Assembly: GCA_005879805.1 (NCBI GenBank)
Contig: VBKL01000087.1
Coordinates: forward strand, 1-39,186
Direction: 5' to 3'
DNA: 39,186 bases
From: Deltaproteobacteria bacterium
GTDB taxonomy: Bacteria; Myxococcota; Myxococcia; Myxococcales; 40CM-4-68-19
In this document: positions 9,165-17,638 of the stretch, one piece after another
Layout: each line of letters opens with the position of its first letter
How positions within the stretch are numbered: the first letter of the stretch is position 1
The notes under the pieces: generated by a model
Database searches by the model: none
Seen by the model: only the letters and a program-made list of their open reading frames with translations
Told to the model about the DNA's origin: nothing
Translations under genes and position numbers: made by a program

Positions 9165-9201
9165 GCGCGAGGGCGCCACGCAGCAATGGGCGCCCTCGCG
9201 C
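9165..9201. terminator. Hairpin between convergent genes
   Basis: A perfect 13-bp inverted repeat (9165-9177 and 9189-9201; arm GCGCGAGGGCGCC) is separated by an 11-base loop. It fills the 48-bp gap between the converging DHH phosphoesterase and yceI-like genes, so it could stop transcripts from both sides. No clear U-tract follows on either strand, so a weak intrinsic or RNA-stabilising role is the safe reading. Confidence 0.6.
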
Positions 9202-9207
9202 GAGGCG

Positions 9208-9834
9208 CTACTTCTTGGTGCTCGACTCCGCCTTGGCTTCCTTGGAAGCGGCGGCTTTCGACTCGGTCATCTCCATATCGACGGTCAGGTTGACCTCGTC
9301 GCCCACCATCACGCCGCCGCTTTCGAGCGTCTTGTTCCAGGTGAGCCCGAAGTCCTTGCGGTTGAGCTTGCCCGTCGCCGAAAGAGCGTAGACGTTCGCG
9401 CCCGACGGATGCTTGACGGGACCGTTCGGGCCGTCCACCTCGAGAGTGACGGGCTTCGTCACGCAGTGCATGGTGAGATCGCCCGTGACCTTGAAGCGCT
9501 TGTCGCCTCCCGCCTTCTCGATGCGATTCGACTTGAAGGTGATCTCCGGGCACTTCTGCACGTCGAAGAAATGGTCGCTCTTGAGATCGGCGTCGCGCTT
9601 CTCGTTGCGGGTGTCGACGCTGGTGGCGTCGATCTTGACGTCGGCGCGGGAGCGGGTGGGATCGTTCGGCTGGTAATCGACGGTGCCGGTGACCTTGCCG
9701 AAATCGCCGCGGACGGTCGTCACCATCATGTGCTTGACCGAGAAGGTCGCCTGCGAGTGATTCGGATCGATCTGCAGCTCGACGGCGAGCGCAGGCATGG
9801 CGGTGAGCAAGGCGAGAAGAATCATCCTCTTCAT
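9208..9834 (-). CDS. YceI-family periplasmic protein
   Basis: The 208-residue protein starts at ATG 9834, with GGAGG six bases upstream. A signal peptide (MKRMILLALLTAMPALA) precedes the YceI lipocalin-like barrel: DPNHSQATFSVKHMM at the start, then FGKVTGTVDY, and FDVQKCPEITFKS in the middle. YceI proteins bind polyisoprenoid or other amphiphilic lipids in the periplasm and are often stress-induced. The C-terminus has an extra Ala/Lys/Glu-rich tail of about 20 residues (KAAASKEAKAES) not usual for the fold. It follows the gshA gene by 42 bp on the same strand. Confidence 0.93.
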   Translation of the reverse strand: MKRMILLALLTAMPALAVELQIDPNHSQATFSVKHMMVTTVRGDFGKVTGTVDYQPNDPTRSRADVKIDATSVDTRNEKRDADLKSDHFFDVQKCPEITFKSNRIEKAGGDKRFKVTGDLTMHCVTKPVTLEVDGPNGPVKHPSGANVYALSATGKLNRKDFGLTWNKTLESGGVMVGDEVNLTVDMEMTESKAAASKEAKAESSTKK

Positions 9835-9875
9835 TGCGGGCCTCCGGTTTGGCCGTGCGGGGGGTCGGGACAGGT

Positions 9876-11255
9876 TTACGCGATTTTCCAGAATGACAAA
9901 AGAGCGCGGGGGTCCTCGGAGCCTTCGCGGAAGGCGGCAAGCGCGCGTTCGGCCAGCGTTCCCTTGTCCAGGATGTCTTCCAGCGGATCGAGGAGATCGC
10001 GCGCGTCGTCGCCCGATTCCTGGGCCCAGCGCCCGAGGCCCTCGCGGGCGAGCGAGAGTACCGTCCGGGCGATCTCACGCGCCGTGCGCCGGTCGGGGCC
10101 CCGGGCGTCCAGCGCCTTGCGGGCGACCTCCCCCTGGAAGTCGACCAGCTCGGCGAAGCTCCACCGTCGCGTCAGCTCCCAGGCCGCACCCCGCGCCTGC
10201 ACGTCGTAGAGGAGCCCGACCCAGAGCGCGGAGAGCGCGTGCAGGTACGGGGGCGGAACCACGTCGGCGCCGCGCAGCTCGACGACGCCCTTGATACGCA
10301 CCTCGGGAAAGAGCGTGGTGAGGTGGTCGACCCAGTTGCCCATGAGGGGTTCGAGGATTTCGGCGGAGCGGAGGCGACCGCTGCGCATCCAGTCGCGGAA
10401 CGTCTGCCCTTGCGAATCGAGGTACTCCGCGCCGCGGCGCACGAAGAGCATCGGCACGTCGAGCGCCCACTCCGTGTACGCCTCGTAGCCGAACCCGTCC
10501 TGGAGCATCGGCTCGAGCAGGCCGCAGCGGGCCGGATCGCACTCGCGCCACACCTGGTAGCGGAAATCGAGGAAGGAGCTGGGTTTGCCGGCGACGATCG
10601 GGCTGTTCGCGAACATCGCGGTGACCACGGGCGATATCGCCGTCGAGGTGCGCGCCTTCTCGGCCATGTCCCGCTCGTCGGAGAAGTCGAGGTTGGTCTG
10701 CACCGTCGCGGTCATGAGCATCATGTCGAGGGCCAGCCGGCCGCGCGGACCGAGCGACTTGCGCATCGCCGCGTAACGGCCCTTCGGCATCCACGGTACT
10801 TCGTCGCGAGTCCCGAACGGCCGGTAGCCGGCGGCCAGCCAACAGATGCCGCGCTTCTTGCTCTCCCGCTCGAGGACCCAGATGTGGCGCGCGATCTCGG
10901 CGGCCGCCTCGTGCTGGCTCCGGGTCGGTGCGCCGGAAAGCTCCAGCTGGCCGCCCGGCTCCAGCGTGACGCTCGCGTCGTTGGAGAGGACCGCGATGGG
11001 CTGGCCGTTCTCCTTGTGCTGGTGCTGCATGCCGCCGGCGTCGCGAGCGAGCGCATCGAGGATGGTGCGGATGCCGGCCTCGCCGTAATAGGGCACCGCC
11101 GCGAGGGTTTCCTCGACGACCCCGATCTTCTCGTGCTCGACGCCGACGCGGAAATCGGACCGCGGCTTCTCGGCACCGCGGAAGTATTCGAGGAGTTGAT
11201 CCCGACCCCGGATCGGCTCGAGCAGCCCGGCAGGGCCTTTCAGGTCGAGGGACAT
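9876..11255 (-). CDS. gshA: Glutamate-cysteine ligase, plant/proteobacterial GshA type
   Basis: The enzyme joins glutamate and cysteine in an ATP-dependent step, the first in glutathione synthesis. The protein has about 459 residues, the size of the GCS2-like class found in plants and alphaproteobacteria. Motifs include RVGVEHEKIGV near the N-terminus, SNDASVTLEPGGQLELSGAP, ATVQTNLDFSDE and IKGVVELRGAD, all characteristic. The ATG at 11255 was preferred; an in-frame TTG at 11264 is possible and neither has a strong ribosome site. No glutathione synthetase (gshB) lies in the window, so I cannot say whether the cell makes glutathione. It lies 74 bp after frr. Confidence 0.92.
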   Translation of the reverse strand: MSLDLKGPAGLLEPIRGRDQLLEYFRGAEKPRSDFRVGVEHEKIGVVEETLAAVPYYGEAGIRTILDALARDAGGMQHQHKENGQPIAVLSNDASVTLEPGGQLELSGAPTRSQHEAAAEIARHIWVLERESKKRGICWLAAGYRPFGTRDEVPWMPKGRYAAMRKSLGPRGRLALDMMLMTATVQTNLDFSDERDMAEKARTSTAISPVVTAMFANSPIVAGKPSSFLDFRYQVWRECDPARCGLLEPMLQDGFGYEAYTEWALDVPMLFVRRGAEYLDSQGQTFRDWMRSGRLRSAEILEPLMGNWVDHLTTLFPEVRIKGVVELRGADVVPPPYLHALSALWVGLLYDVQARGAAWELTRRWSFAELVDFQGEVARKALDARGPDRRTAREIARTVLSLAREGLGRWAQESGDDARDLLDPLEDILDKGTLAERALAAFREGSEDPRALLSFWKIA

Positions 11256-11328
11256 CTGGGACAATGATGCCTGAGAAGCGGGTTCGGAGCGCGCCTTTCG
11301 GAATCGGGACCGGTCGCCCGATCGCTCC

Positions 11329-11892
11329 CTACACCTGCATCAAGTCCTTCTCTTTGCCGGCGATGACCTCGTCCACCTTCTTCACCCCGAGGTCGACCTC
11401 CTGCTGGACCCGCTCCAGCGCCTTCTTTCCCTCGTCCTCGGCGAGCTCGCCGCCCTTGATCGCCTCTTCGATCAGCTCTTTCGCGTCGCGCCGCTCGTTG
11501 CGGATGGCGATCTTGTGCTCTTCCCCGCGCTGCTTGACGATCTTGACGAATTCCTTGCGCCGCTCCTCGGTGAGGGCGGGAATCGGGACGCGCACGAGCT
11601 CGGCGTCGGGCAGCGCATTGATGCCCAGTCCGGCGGCGTTGATCGCCTTCTCGATGGGCGCGATCATCGACTTTTCCCACGGCTTGATGACGATGAGCCG
11701 CGGGTCCGCCACCGTCACGTTCGCCACCTGGTTCAAGGGCGTGAGGGTGCCGTAGTACTCGACGCGAACGGAATCGAGGAGCTGCGGGTTGGCGCGGCCG
11801 GTCCGGACCTTGGCGAGCGCGGAGCGCAGATCGTCGAGCGTCTTCGCGATGCGGGACCGGAGATCGGAAAGGACGTCATCGGAGATGCCCAT
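11329..11892 (-). CDS. frr: Ribosome recycling factor
   Basis: Frr releases mRNA and tRNA from the post-termination ribosome together with EF-G. The protein is 187 residues, the usual length. Conserved blocks are present: KVRTGRANPQLLDSV, YYGTLTPLNQVA near residue 47, KPWEKSMI, and LTEERRKEFVKIVKQRGEEHKIAIRN. The long helices form the tRNA-like bundle of the family. It starts 4 bp after pyrH, the conserved pyrH-frr pairing, so the two are surely co-transcribed. Confidence 0.97.
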   Translation of the reverse strand: MGISDDVLSDLRSRIAKTLDDLRSALAKVRTGRANPQLLDSVRVEYYGTLTPLNQVANVTVADPRLIVIKPWEKSMIAPIEKAINAAGLGINALPDAELVRVPIPALTEERRKEFVKIVKQRGEEHKIAIRNERRDAKELIEEAIKGGELAEDEGKKALERVQQEVDLGVKKVDEVIAGKEKDLMQV

Positions 11893-11896
11893 CGCC

Positions 11897-12703
11897 CTAT
11901 CCCTCCTTGCGCCTCGAATCGAGCGATCCGACCGTCGTTCCGACGTCTTGCCCCTGAACGACCCTCAGGATGTTCCCACGCTCACCGAGGTCGAAGACGA
12001 TGATGGGAAGCTCGTTGTCCATGCAAAGCGAGATGGCCGTCGAATCCATCACCTTGAGGTTCTTCTTCAAGACCTCGATGTAGCTCAACGCCTTGTACCG
12101 CGTCGCGGTGGGGTCCTTCATGGGGTCGGCCGAGTAGACGCCGTCGACCTTGGTCGCCTTCAAGATCACGTCGGCATGGATCTCCATCGCTCGCAGCGCG
12201 GCGGCGGTGTCGGTGGTGAAATAGGGATTGCCGGTGCCGGCAGCGAAGATCACCACCCGTCCCTTCTCCAGATGCCGCATGGCCCGCCTGCGGATGTAGG
12301 GCTCGGCCAGCTCCTGCATCTCGATGGCGCTCAGCACCCGCGTGAAGACGCCGAGCTTCTCGAGCGCGTCCTGCAGCGCGAGGGCGTTGATGACGGTAGC
12401 GAGCATGCCCATGTAGTCGGCGCTCGCCCGATCCATCCCGGCGGTGGACGCCGACACGCCGCGGAAGATGTTCCCGCCGCCGATGACGATGCCGATCTCG
12501 ACGCCCATCTCGATGACTTCGCGGACTTCCTGCGCGACCTGTTCCAGCACCTTGGGCGAGATGCCGTACTTCACGTCCCCCATCAGCGCCTCGCCGCTCA
12601 GCTTGAGCAGGATGCGCTTGAACCGCGGCGGCGTCGCTGTCGCTTCGGGCAAGTTGCTCCCTGTTGGCTGCTGCGGCCTGCGGCCTCCGCCCGTCGCAGG
12701 CAA
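11897..12703 (-). CDS. pyrH: UMP kinase
   Basis: PyrH phosphorylates UMP to UDP in pyrimidine synthesis. The amino-acid kinase fold is clear: [59 protein letters not shown] and KATKVDGVY. The start is uncertain. TTG at 12703 has GGAGGAG six bases upstream and gives 268 residues with an extra N-terminal stretch. TTG at 12652, with GGGAG before it, gives a more normal 251 residues. Both the strong ribosome site and the first start lie inside a 40-bp repeat also found in the second hsp70. The usual rpsB-tsf genes are not upstream; rmuC is. Confidence 0.95.
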   Translation of the reverse strand: MPATGGGRRPQQPTGSNLPEATATPPRFKRILLKLSGEALMGDVKYGISPKVLEQVAQEVREVIEMGVEIGIVIGGGNIFRGVSASTAGMDRASADYMGMLATVINALALQDALEKLGVFTRVLSAIEMQELAEPYIRRRAMRHLEKGRVVIFAAGTGNPYFTTDTAAALRAMEIHADVILKATKVDGVYSADPMKDPTATRYKALSYIEVLKKNLKVMDSTAISLCMDNELPIIVFDLGERGNILRVVQGQDVGTTVGSLDSRRKEG

Positions 12704-12716
12704 AGCCCGCTCCTCC
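12677..12716 (-). repeat. 40-bp dispersed repeat, copy 1 (pyrH start)
   Basis: Reading the minus strand, this 40-base stretch (beginning GGAGGAGCGGGCTTTGCCTG) is identical base for base to 34488-34527 on the plus strand. Here it spans the probable ribosome site and TTG start of pyrH. Its inner part holds the inverted arms CCTGCG and CGCAGG separated by 12 bases, so it can form a short hairpin. Sequence identity stops sharply at both ends. Confidence 0.9.
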
Positions 12717-12787
12717 GGGGTGGGGGCCGCGGGAAGCTAACGTGCGGTCCTGGGACGGTCAAGGAGCGACCGCCGGCGGAGCCGCCC

Positions 12788-14161
12788 TCAGTTTGCGTCC
12801 TCGGGCACGGGGGCCGCGCACAGCTCCGGGGCGGTGAGCGGGCGTGCAGCCGACTCGAGGGGCGCAAGCGGCGCGATCTCCACGTCGAGCTGCGCGGCGG
12901 ACAGATCGCGGAAGCGGCGCGCGCCCGGCAGGACCCGCGACTCGAGGGATCCTACCGTTTCGTTGTAGGCGCGCACGGCGCCGTCGAGCGAGCGGCCGAG
13001 CTTGTCGAGGTGCCTCGCGGCGTCGGACAGCCGCTTGTGCAGCTCCCGTCCGAGCCCGGCGATCTCGCGGGCATTGCTGGCGAGCTTCTCCTGCTTCCAG
13101 CCGTGGGCGACGGTGAGGAGCAGCGCGAAGAGCGTCGACGGCGTCGCCAGGACCACCCGCTCGGCCAGGGCCCCCTCGAGAAGCTCGTGATCGTGCTCGA
13201 GCGCGGCGGCGAAGAGCGCGTCGTTGGGCAGGTAGAGGACGATCAGCTCCGCGCTGTCGTCGAACCGGGTCCAGTACGTCTTGCGCGAGAGCTTCTGTAC
13301 GTGCTGCCGGACCTGCGAGGCATGGTCGCGCAGGCGGGCATCGCGCCTCGCCTCGTCGGTGGCCTGTGCCGCGTCGAGATAGGCGTCGAGCGGCGCCTTT
13401 GCGTCGACGAGGATGCAGCGGCCCGCGGGCAGCCGGATGACCATGTCCGGCCGCACCGCCCCGTCCTCCCCCGGGACCGTGACCTGCTCGAAGAAGTCGC
13501 AGTGCTCGATGAGACCCGCGATCTCCACTGCGCGCCGCAGGTGGATCTCCGCCCACCTCCCCCGCAGCGCCGGGGCGCGGAGCGCGTTGGTGAGACGCGC
13601 CGTCTCGGTCTGCAAGGACTTCACTTGCTGGCTGAGCGCCGCGTACGAGCCGATCCGCGCCTTCTCGATGTCTTGTACCCGCCCATCGAACTTCTGCAAC
13701 GACTCCTGCACCGGTTTCACCAGCTCCTCGATGGCCTTGTGGCGCTGGGCGAGATCGCCCTTGGCTCCCTCCTGGAACTTCTCCAGCGAGGTGCGGGCGA
13801 GCTGCAAGAAGTCCTCGCGGTTGGTCCGCAGCGCCTCGGCGGAGAGCGCCTGGAAGGAGGAAGCGAGCTTCTCCTTCGTCTCCTCGACGAGCCGGAGCTT
13901 CTCCTCGGCGGCGCGCTGCTCTCCCTGGAGCGAGGCAGTGAGCGCGGCGCGCTGCGCCCCCACCTCGGCGAGGTCGCGGCGCAGATCGGATTCCCGCGCG
14001 CGCGACGCTTCGACCTCCCGGCGCAGCTCGGCGAGTCGCAGGTCGCGGTCGGCGAGAAGCTCCTGCGTCCGGGCGCGGTCGGCCGCGCGAGCGCCCCGCC
14101 CGAGCGCCCACACCAGGGCGGCGCCCGAAGCGAGTCCGACGACGACGAAGACCGCTTCCAT
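12788..14161 (-). CDS. rmuC: RmuC-family DNA recombination/nuclease-like protein
   Basis: The ATG at 14161 has GGGGAGG about 8 bases upstream and gives 457 residues. A membrane helix (about 3-20, AVFVVVGLASGAALVWAL) is followed by a long coiled coil (about 25-190). The RmuC core comes next: LRGRWAEIHLRRAVEIAGL, VRPDMVIRLP, ILVDAKAPLDAY and LATPSTLFALL. RmuC in E. coli limits inversions at short inverted repeats, and its core is related to PD-(D/E)xK nucleases. A longer N-terminus from 14209 would overlap the methylase stop and is less likely. It lies 23 bp after the methylase gene. Confidence 0.9.
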   Translation of the reverse strand: MEAVFVVVGLASGAALVWALGRGARAADRARTQELLADRDLRLAELRREVEASRARESDLRRDLAEVGAQRAALTASLQGEQRAAEEKLRLVEETKEKLASSFQALSAEALRTNREDFLQLARTSLEKFQEGAKGDLAQRHKAIEELVKPVQESLQKFDGRVQDIEKARIGSYAALSQQVKSLQTETARLTNALRAPALRGRWAEIHLRRAVEIAGLIEHCDFFEQVTVPGEDGAVRPDMVIRLPAGRCILVDAKAPLDAYLDAAQATDEARRDARLRDHASQVRQHVQKLSRKTYWTRFDDSAELIVLYLPNDALFAAALEHDHELLEGALAERVVLATPSTLFALLLTVAHGWKQEKLASNAREIAGLGRELHKRLSDAARHLDKLGRSLDGAVRAYNETVGSLESRVLPGARRFRDLSAAQLDVEIAPLAPLESAARPLTAPELCAAPVPEDAN

Positions 14162-14184
14162 GCCGCGCCTCCCCTGTTCCCGAG

Positions 14185-15717
14185 CTACGCTAGCGGAAGG
14201 GTCCGACATTCCTCTTGAAGGGCATGGAATCGCTCGGGGAAGATCGGCCCCCAGAACTCACGTTCCGCCTCTTCCACGAGGGGCGGGGGCAGCCGGAAGA
14301 GCCGGTAGGCGCAGGCGTCGATGACGCGGTCGTGCGAGTCGTCCGCGGCGCGCTTGCGGGAGAGGTCCGAAAGCGTTCTTGCCGCCGCCGGATCGAGCAG
14401 TGCCCGGGGAACGGGCAATTCCCGCAGCGCCGACGGCTTCACGTTGACGTCGGTGGTCCGCAGCCTATGCCAGCGCTGCAGGGGAACGCTCTGCAAGATC
14501 GCGAGCAGCGCGCCGAGGCGATCGCCATCGTCACAGGCGAGAGTGGAGAGGGAATCGAGGCAGGCGATGGAAGCGGGAACGGGCGCGGCCTCGAGCCATC
14601 GCGCCCAGGGCTTCCGGGAGTTGGTGCGGATGCGCTGGACGGCGATGCGCTCCTTGCCGATCTGCCGGAGCGCCAGGGCGCGCAGCGCGCTGGTCGGCTC
14701 GCAGAGCGCCTTCGGGCGAAGCCGCAGCGAATAGGGCAGCACGTCCTCGCCGCCGCAGAGGGCGATCTCTCCTTCTCGTGCCGGCCGCCGGGCGACGAAG
14801 CGCGCGTTGTTTCCGGTGCGTAGCCCGTATCCCACCTCGCAGACTTCCGAGAGCGGCACCGAAACGGATTCGATCGCCGCGCACAGCCGCCGCTCGCCCC
14901 GGCTGCGATAGATCTGCGAGCCCCCCGCCGCCTTCTGGCGAAGCTCCCGTTCCGGGACCGGGTCGGGCACGAGGAGCGCCGCCGTTCCGCCGGGAACGAC
15001 GAGTTGCACGCTGCGGAGCAGGAACCCGGCGTAGCGATCGATCTCGCCGCCGCGCAGCGCGGGGAGCGCGCCCGCCAGGAAGGCGCGCTCCGCGGGATCG
15101 TCGAGATGCCCGTAGGGAGGATTCGAGACGAGGAGGTCCGCGTCCGCGACCGGCGATGCGCGGAGCGAATCGAGCCGCCGCAGAAGCGGACGCCCAGAGG
15201 GGTCGCAGAGGGCGAGCGCGGCCCGGGCGGCGCGCAAGGCGAAGGCGTCGAGATCCGCTCCGGCGCAGGCCGACGCTCCCACGCGGCGGGCCGCCTCGCG
15301 CAAGAAGGCGCCCGCTCCGGCGCAGGGATCGAGGACACGGCGCGGGTGCTGCGAGCTCCCCTGGAGGAGCGCCAGGTCGACGATGCGCGCGGCGAGATCG
15401 GGAGGCGTGTAATAGAGGCCGGCGCTCCGCCTGCCGCGCGCCCCGAGCGCCATTGCCCGCAACTCTTCCGCCGCGGCGCACACGTCGCGGGGATCCTCGT
15501 CGAAGAGGCTGCGCCAGAGCTCCCCGCGCACCGTACGCGGGAGCGGCCAGGGCGGAAGCGCACCGCCGGTGGTCTTTCGCAAGTCGGCCGCTTGCGCGCA
15601 AAGATCCGTCCACCTCGCAACCGGACGCGGCAAGGCCGAGCGAAGCACGACGAGGGAAAGCGCGGCGCGCGCGGAACCCAGCTCTTCCGACAGGGCCCGG
15701 AGCGCGACCGCCGCCAC
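14185..15717 (-). CDS. N6-adenine DNA methylase-like protein (TaqI/Eco57I type), no nuclease
   Basis: The 510-residue protein has SAM-binding motif I (VLDPCAGAGAFL, about 128-139) and the catalytic motif IV NPPYG (about 199-203), which mark amino-methyltransferases acting on adenine N6. The GLYYTPPDLAARIVDLAL segment just before motif I is typical of the class. The C-terminal half (about 290-440: GYGLRTGNNARFV and IQRIRTNSRKPW-like segments) resembles the TaqI-type target-recognition domain. No endonuclease domain or neighbouring restriction gene is visible, so it is an orphan methylase or modifies something other than DNA. The GTG start overlaps the stop of the BMC-P gene by one base (TAGTG). 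Confidence 0.83.
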   Translation of the reverse strand: MAAVALRALSEELGSARAALSLVVLRSALPRPVARWTDLCAQAADLRKTTGGALPPWPLPRTVRGELWRSLFDEDPRDVCAAAEELRAMALGARGRRSAGLYYTPPDLAARIVDLALLQGSSQHPRRVLDPCAGAGAFLREAARRVGASACAGADLDAFALRAARAALALCDPSGRPLLRRLDSLRASPVADADLLVSNPPYGHLDDPAERAFLAGALPALRGGEIDRYAGFLLRSVQLVVPGGTAALLVPDPVPERELRQKAAGGSQIYRSRGERRLCAAIESVSVPLSEVCEVGYGLRTGNNARFVARRPAREGEIALCGGEDVLPYSLRLRPKALCEPTSALRALALRQIGKERIAVQRIRTNSRKPWARWLEAAPVPASIACLDSLSTLACDDGDRLGALLAILQSVPLQRWHRLRTTDVNVKPSALRELPVPRALLDPAAARTLSDLSRKRAADDSHDRVIDACAYRLFRLPPPLVEEAEREFWGPIFPERFHALQEECRTLPLA

Positions 15718-16010
15718 TAGGGCGATGCTCCCTGGCTGCTCACCTGATCCACGACGCCGACGACGCAGCTACGGATCGGCAGCTTTCCGGTGGGCGCGAC
15801 CCCGAACAGTTGCCGGATGCCGGTACCCTCGCGCAAGACGAGAACGGTGTCGCCCTCGCCCGCGCCGCTCATGCGATCGACGGCGATGAAGCTGTCGCCG
15901 GCTGCGTTTCCCGTCTCGTCCACGGGCTGGACGACGAGCAGCTTCAATCCCCGGAAGGCCTCGTGCTTCACGGTGGCGATCACGGGCCCGAGGACCCTGC
16001 AGAGGGTCAC
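15717..16010 (-). CDS. Bacterial microcompartment pentamer shell protein (BMC-P, EutN/CcmL), second copy
   Basis: The 97-residue protein fits the EutN/CcmL fold: CRVLGPVIATVKHEAFRGLKLLVVQPVD at the start, then AVDRMSGAGEGDTVLVLREGTGIRQ, and the terminal strand VVGVVDQV. BMC-P proteins form pentamers that cap the vertices of microcompartment shells. It starts by overlapping the first copy by 4 bp. No hexameric shell protein (BMC-H/T) and no encapsulated-enzyme gene lies within the window, so a complete shell locus is not here. It could serve a compartment encoded elsewhere or a different assembly. Confidence 0.88.
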   Translation of the reverse strand: MTLCRVLGPVIATVKHEAFRGLKLLVVQPVDETGNAAGDSFIAVDRMSGAGEGDTVLVLREGTGIRQLFGVAPTGKLPIRSCVVGVVDQVSSQGASP

Positions 16011-16270
16011 GCCAATACCTCGTCCACGAACCCCACGATGGCGGCGTCGACGGGAACGAAGGACGGATCGAGGGCGAGTGCCGCCTCGCGCGAGCCCACG
16101 AGGAAGACGAGGTCTCGAGGTCCGGCGCGTACGGTATCGACCGCCACCTCGACCCCTCCGCGCGGCGCCTTCTTCTCGTCGAGGGGTTGGACGAGGAGCA
16201 GCTTGTGGCCGGCAAGCCCTTCGGCGACGACGCTCGCCACCACCGTGCCGACGACGCGTCCGAGGTACAA
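16007..16270 (-). CDS. Bacterial microcompartment pentamer shell protein (BMC-P, EutN/CcmL), first copy
   Basis: This 87-residue protein is a close match to the minimal EutN/CcmL domain: MYLGRVVGTVVASV, KLLLVQPLDEKK, VAVDTVRAGPRDLVFLVGS and PVDAAIVGFVDEV. The second copy diverges clearly from it, so the pair is not a recent duplication; they may form mixed or distinct pentamers. The gene begins 10 bp after the GltJ-like gene stops and overlaps the second copy by 4 bp, so one transcript is expected from the GltJ-like gene to the DNA methylase. Confidence 0.9.
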   Translation of the reverse strand: MYLGRVVGTVVASVVAEGLAGHKLLLVQPLDEKKAPRGGVEVAVDTVRAGPRDLVFLVGSREAALALDPSFVPVDAAIVGFVDEVLA

Positions 16271-16280
16271 GCCGCCTCCG

Positions 16281-17603
16281 CTAGTCCGAGCTCACCATGA
16301 TCGGGATGTCTACGACCACCGCGTCGCCGGTGAAGGGTGGGAAGACGATGCGCCGCGTAGCGATCTTGAGGCAAGTTCCCAGCGAGCTGTCGTCAACCAC
16401 CTTCTTGTCGATCTTCGCGCTCGTCACCTGTCCGGTCGGAGCGATGGTGGCGGAGATGTGGATCAGCCCGACCTTGAGGTTGGGCGAATACTTCACCGCA
16501 TCGCTGACGCACTTTTGCAGGTTGACCTTGTGCTCGTTGATCTTGCTCCGCACCACGTCGGCGCTAATCCCGGTGACAGGGGCGCGGGGGGTCTCCGGCG
16601 GGGTCCTGGGCGGCGGCGGGGGCAGTTCCGTCTTCTGCTCCCCCGCCGGCGGCGGCTGCACGGTCCCGCTGTCGCGCCCCATGAACATGACCGCGGCGGC
16701 GACGCCGAGGGCGATGAGCACGATGAAGATCGCCGCCAGGATCCACGGCCAGGTCCTGCTGGTGGGCCCGCGCTGAGCCAGGGCCGCCTCCGGACGCGGA
16801 CGCGGATCGGTTCGCTGCTCGCGCGGGGTTTGTTTGTCTACGAGAGGCTCGTCCTCCGCCTCGTGCTGCTCGAGGTTGCTCGAGGCCCACTGCGCCAGAT
16901 CGGACGAGCTGTTCCCTTCCGGCTCCGGGGTCGCGGCATCGCCCCGCTCGAAGCGGTCGCGTGCAACGGGCTCCGACCTTACCGGGGTTGCCTTCGGGAT
17001 CCCGAAACCCTGCATCCCCGCGTCCTGGTCCATGGGACGCGTCTGGACCGGCGTGGCATTCGCCACCGGCGCGACTCCCACCGGCGTGGGTTGCCTGGTG
17101 GGCGGGGGAGGCTCGTCGAAGAAAGCGGCCGCCTCGGGAACGTCCTTGGCGCGCACCCAATCCGCCATGCCCTCGCGCCACAGATAGGTGCGCGGACCGA
17201 TGGTGCCCTGGGCGGTCTTCAACGCCAGCTCCGCCTTGCTGAGCGGACCTTCCTGCTTGTTGGCGATGAGCGCGAACCACGAGGGCTGATCCCCCGCCTG
17301 CGGCTTGGGCCCGCCCGGAGCGCCCTCTTCCTTGCTCTGGCGGAGCGCGCGCGCGAGCAGTTCGGTATCGATGGCCCGCGTGCTCTCGGTGTCGGTGTCG
17401 GCGGCGGTAGGTACGCCTGAGACCGTCGAGACGGTGCGCGGCGTAGCCATGATGGGCTCGACCCGGCTCGGCGTCCGCAAGGCCGGATCGGCAATCTGGA
17501 TCCGGGACCCGCAGCGCTTGCACTTGACGACCAGCCGCTTGCCCCGGAGCTTCTCGTCTGAGATCTGCAGGAGGGCCTTGCAACTCTCGCAGCTGAATTG
17601 CAT
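16281..17603 (-). CDS. GltJ/AgmX-like protein: zinc ribbon, GYF, membrane helix, TonB-type C-terminus
   Basis: The 440-residue protein has, in order: a zinc ribbon (CxxC at 5-8, CxxC at 28-31); a GYF-like domain (about 108-162, SWFALIANKQEGPLSKAEL...REGMADWVRA); a Pro-rich linker; one membrane helix (about 285-310); a second Pro-rich stretch; and a C-terminal AgmX/PglI TonB-like domain (about 350-440). This is the architecture of GltJ of the Myxococcus gliding machinery, where the cytoplasmic zinc-ribbon and GYF domains contact MglA and partners and the periplasmic end reaches the envelope. Myxobacteria carry several paralogs, and no other glt/agl gene is here, so a motility role is only possible. 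Confidence 0.8.
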   Translation of the reverse strand: MQFSCESCKALLQISDEKLRGKRLVVKCKRCGSRIQIADPALRTPSRVEPIMATPRTVSTVSGVPTAADTDTESTRAIDTELLARALRQSKEEGAPGGPKPQAGDQPSWFALIANKQEGPLSKAELALKTAQGTIGPRTYLWREGMADWVRAKDVPEAAAFFDEPPPPTRQPTPVGVAPVANATPVQTRPMDQDAGMQGFGIPKATPVRSEPVARDRFERGDAATPEPEGNSSSDLAQWASSNLEQHEAEDEPLVDKQTPREQRTDPRPRPEAALAQRGPTSRTWPWILAAIFIVLIALGVAAAVMFMGRDSGTVQPPPAGEQKTELPPPPPRTPPETPRAPVTGISADVVRSKINEHKVNLQKCVSDAVKYSPNLKVGLIHISATIAPTGQVTSAKIDKKVVDDSSLGTCLKIATRRIVFPPFTGDAVVVDIPIMVSSD

Positions 17604-17638
17604 CGCCGCGCGACTGTACTACGGATCCGCGGCGCCGC

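Noticed and set aside
11789-14218. 809-codon plus-strand frame across pyrH and rmuC
   Set aside because: Both underlying minus-strand genes are certain, and the frame has no family likeness.
14185-15717. Restriction-modification system around the methylase
   Set aside because: No nuclease motif is present in the protein and no restriction gene is adjacent; the neighbours are BMC-P and rmuC genes.
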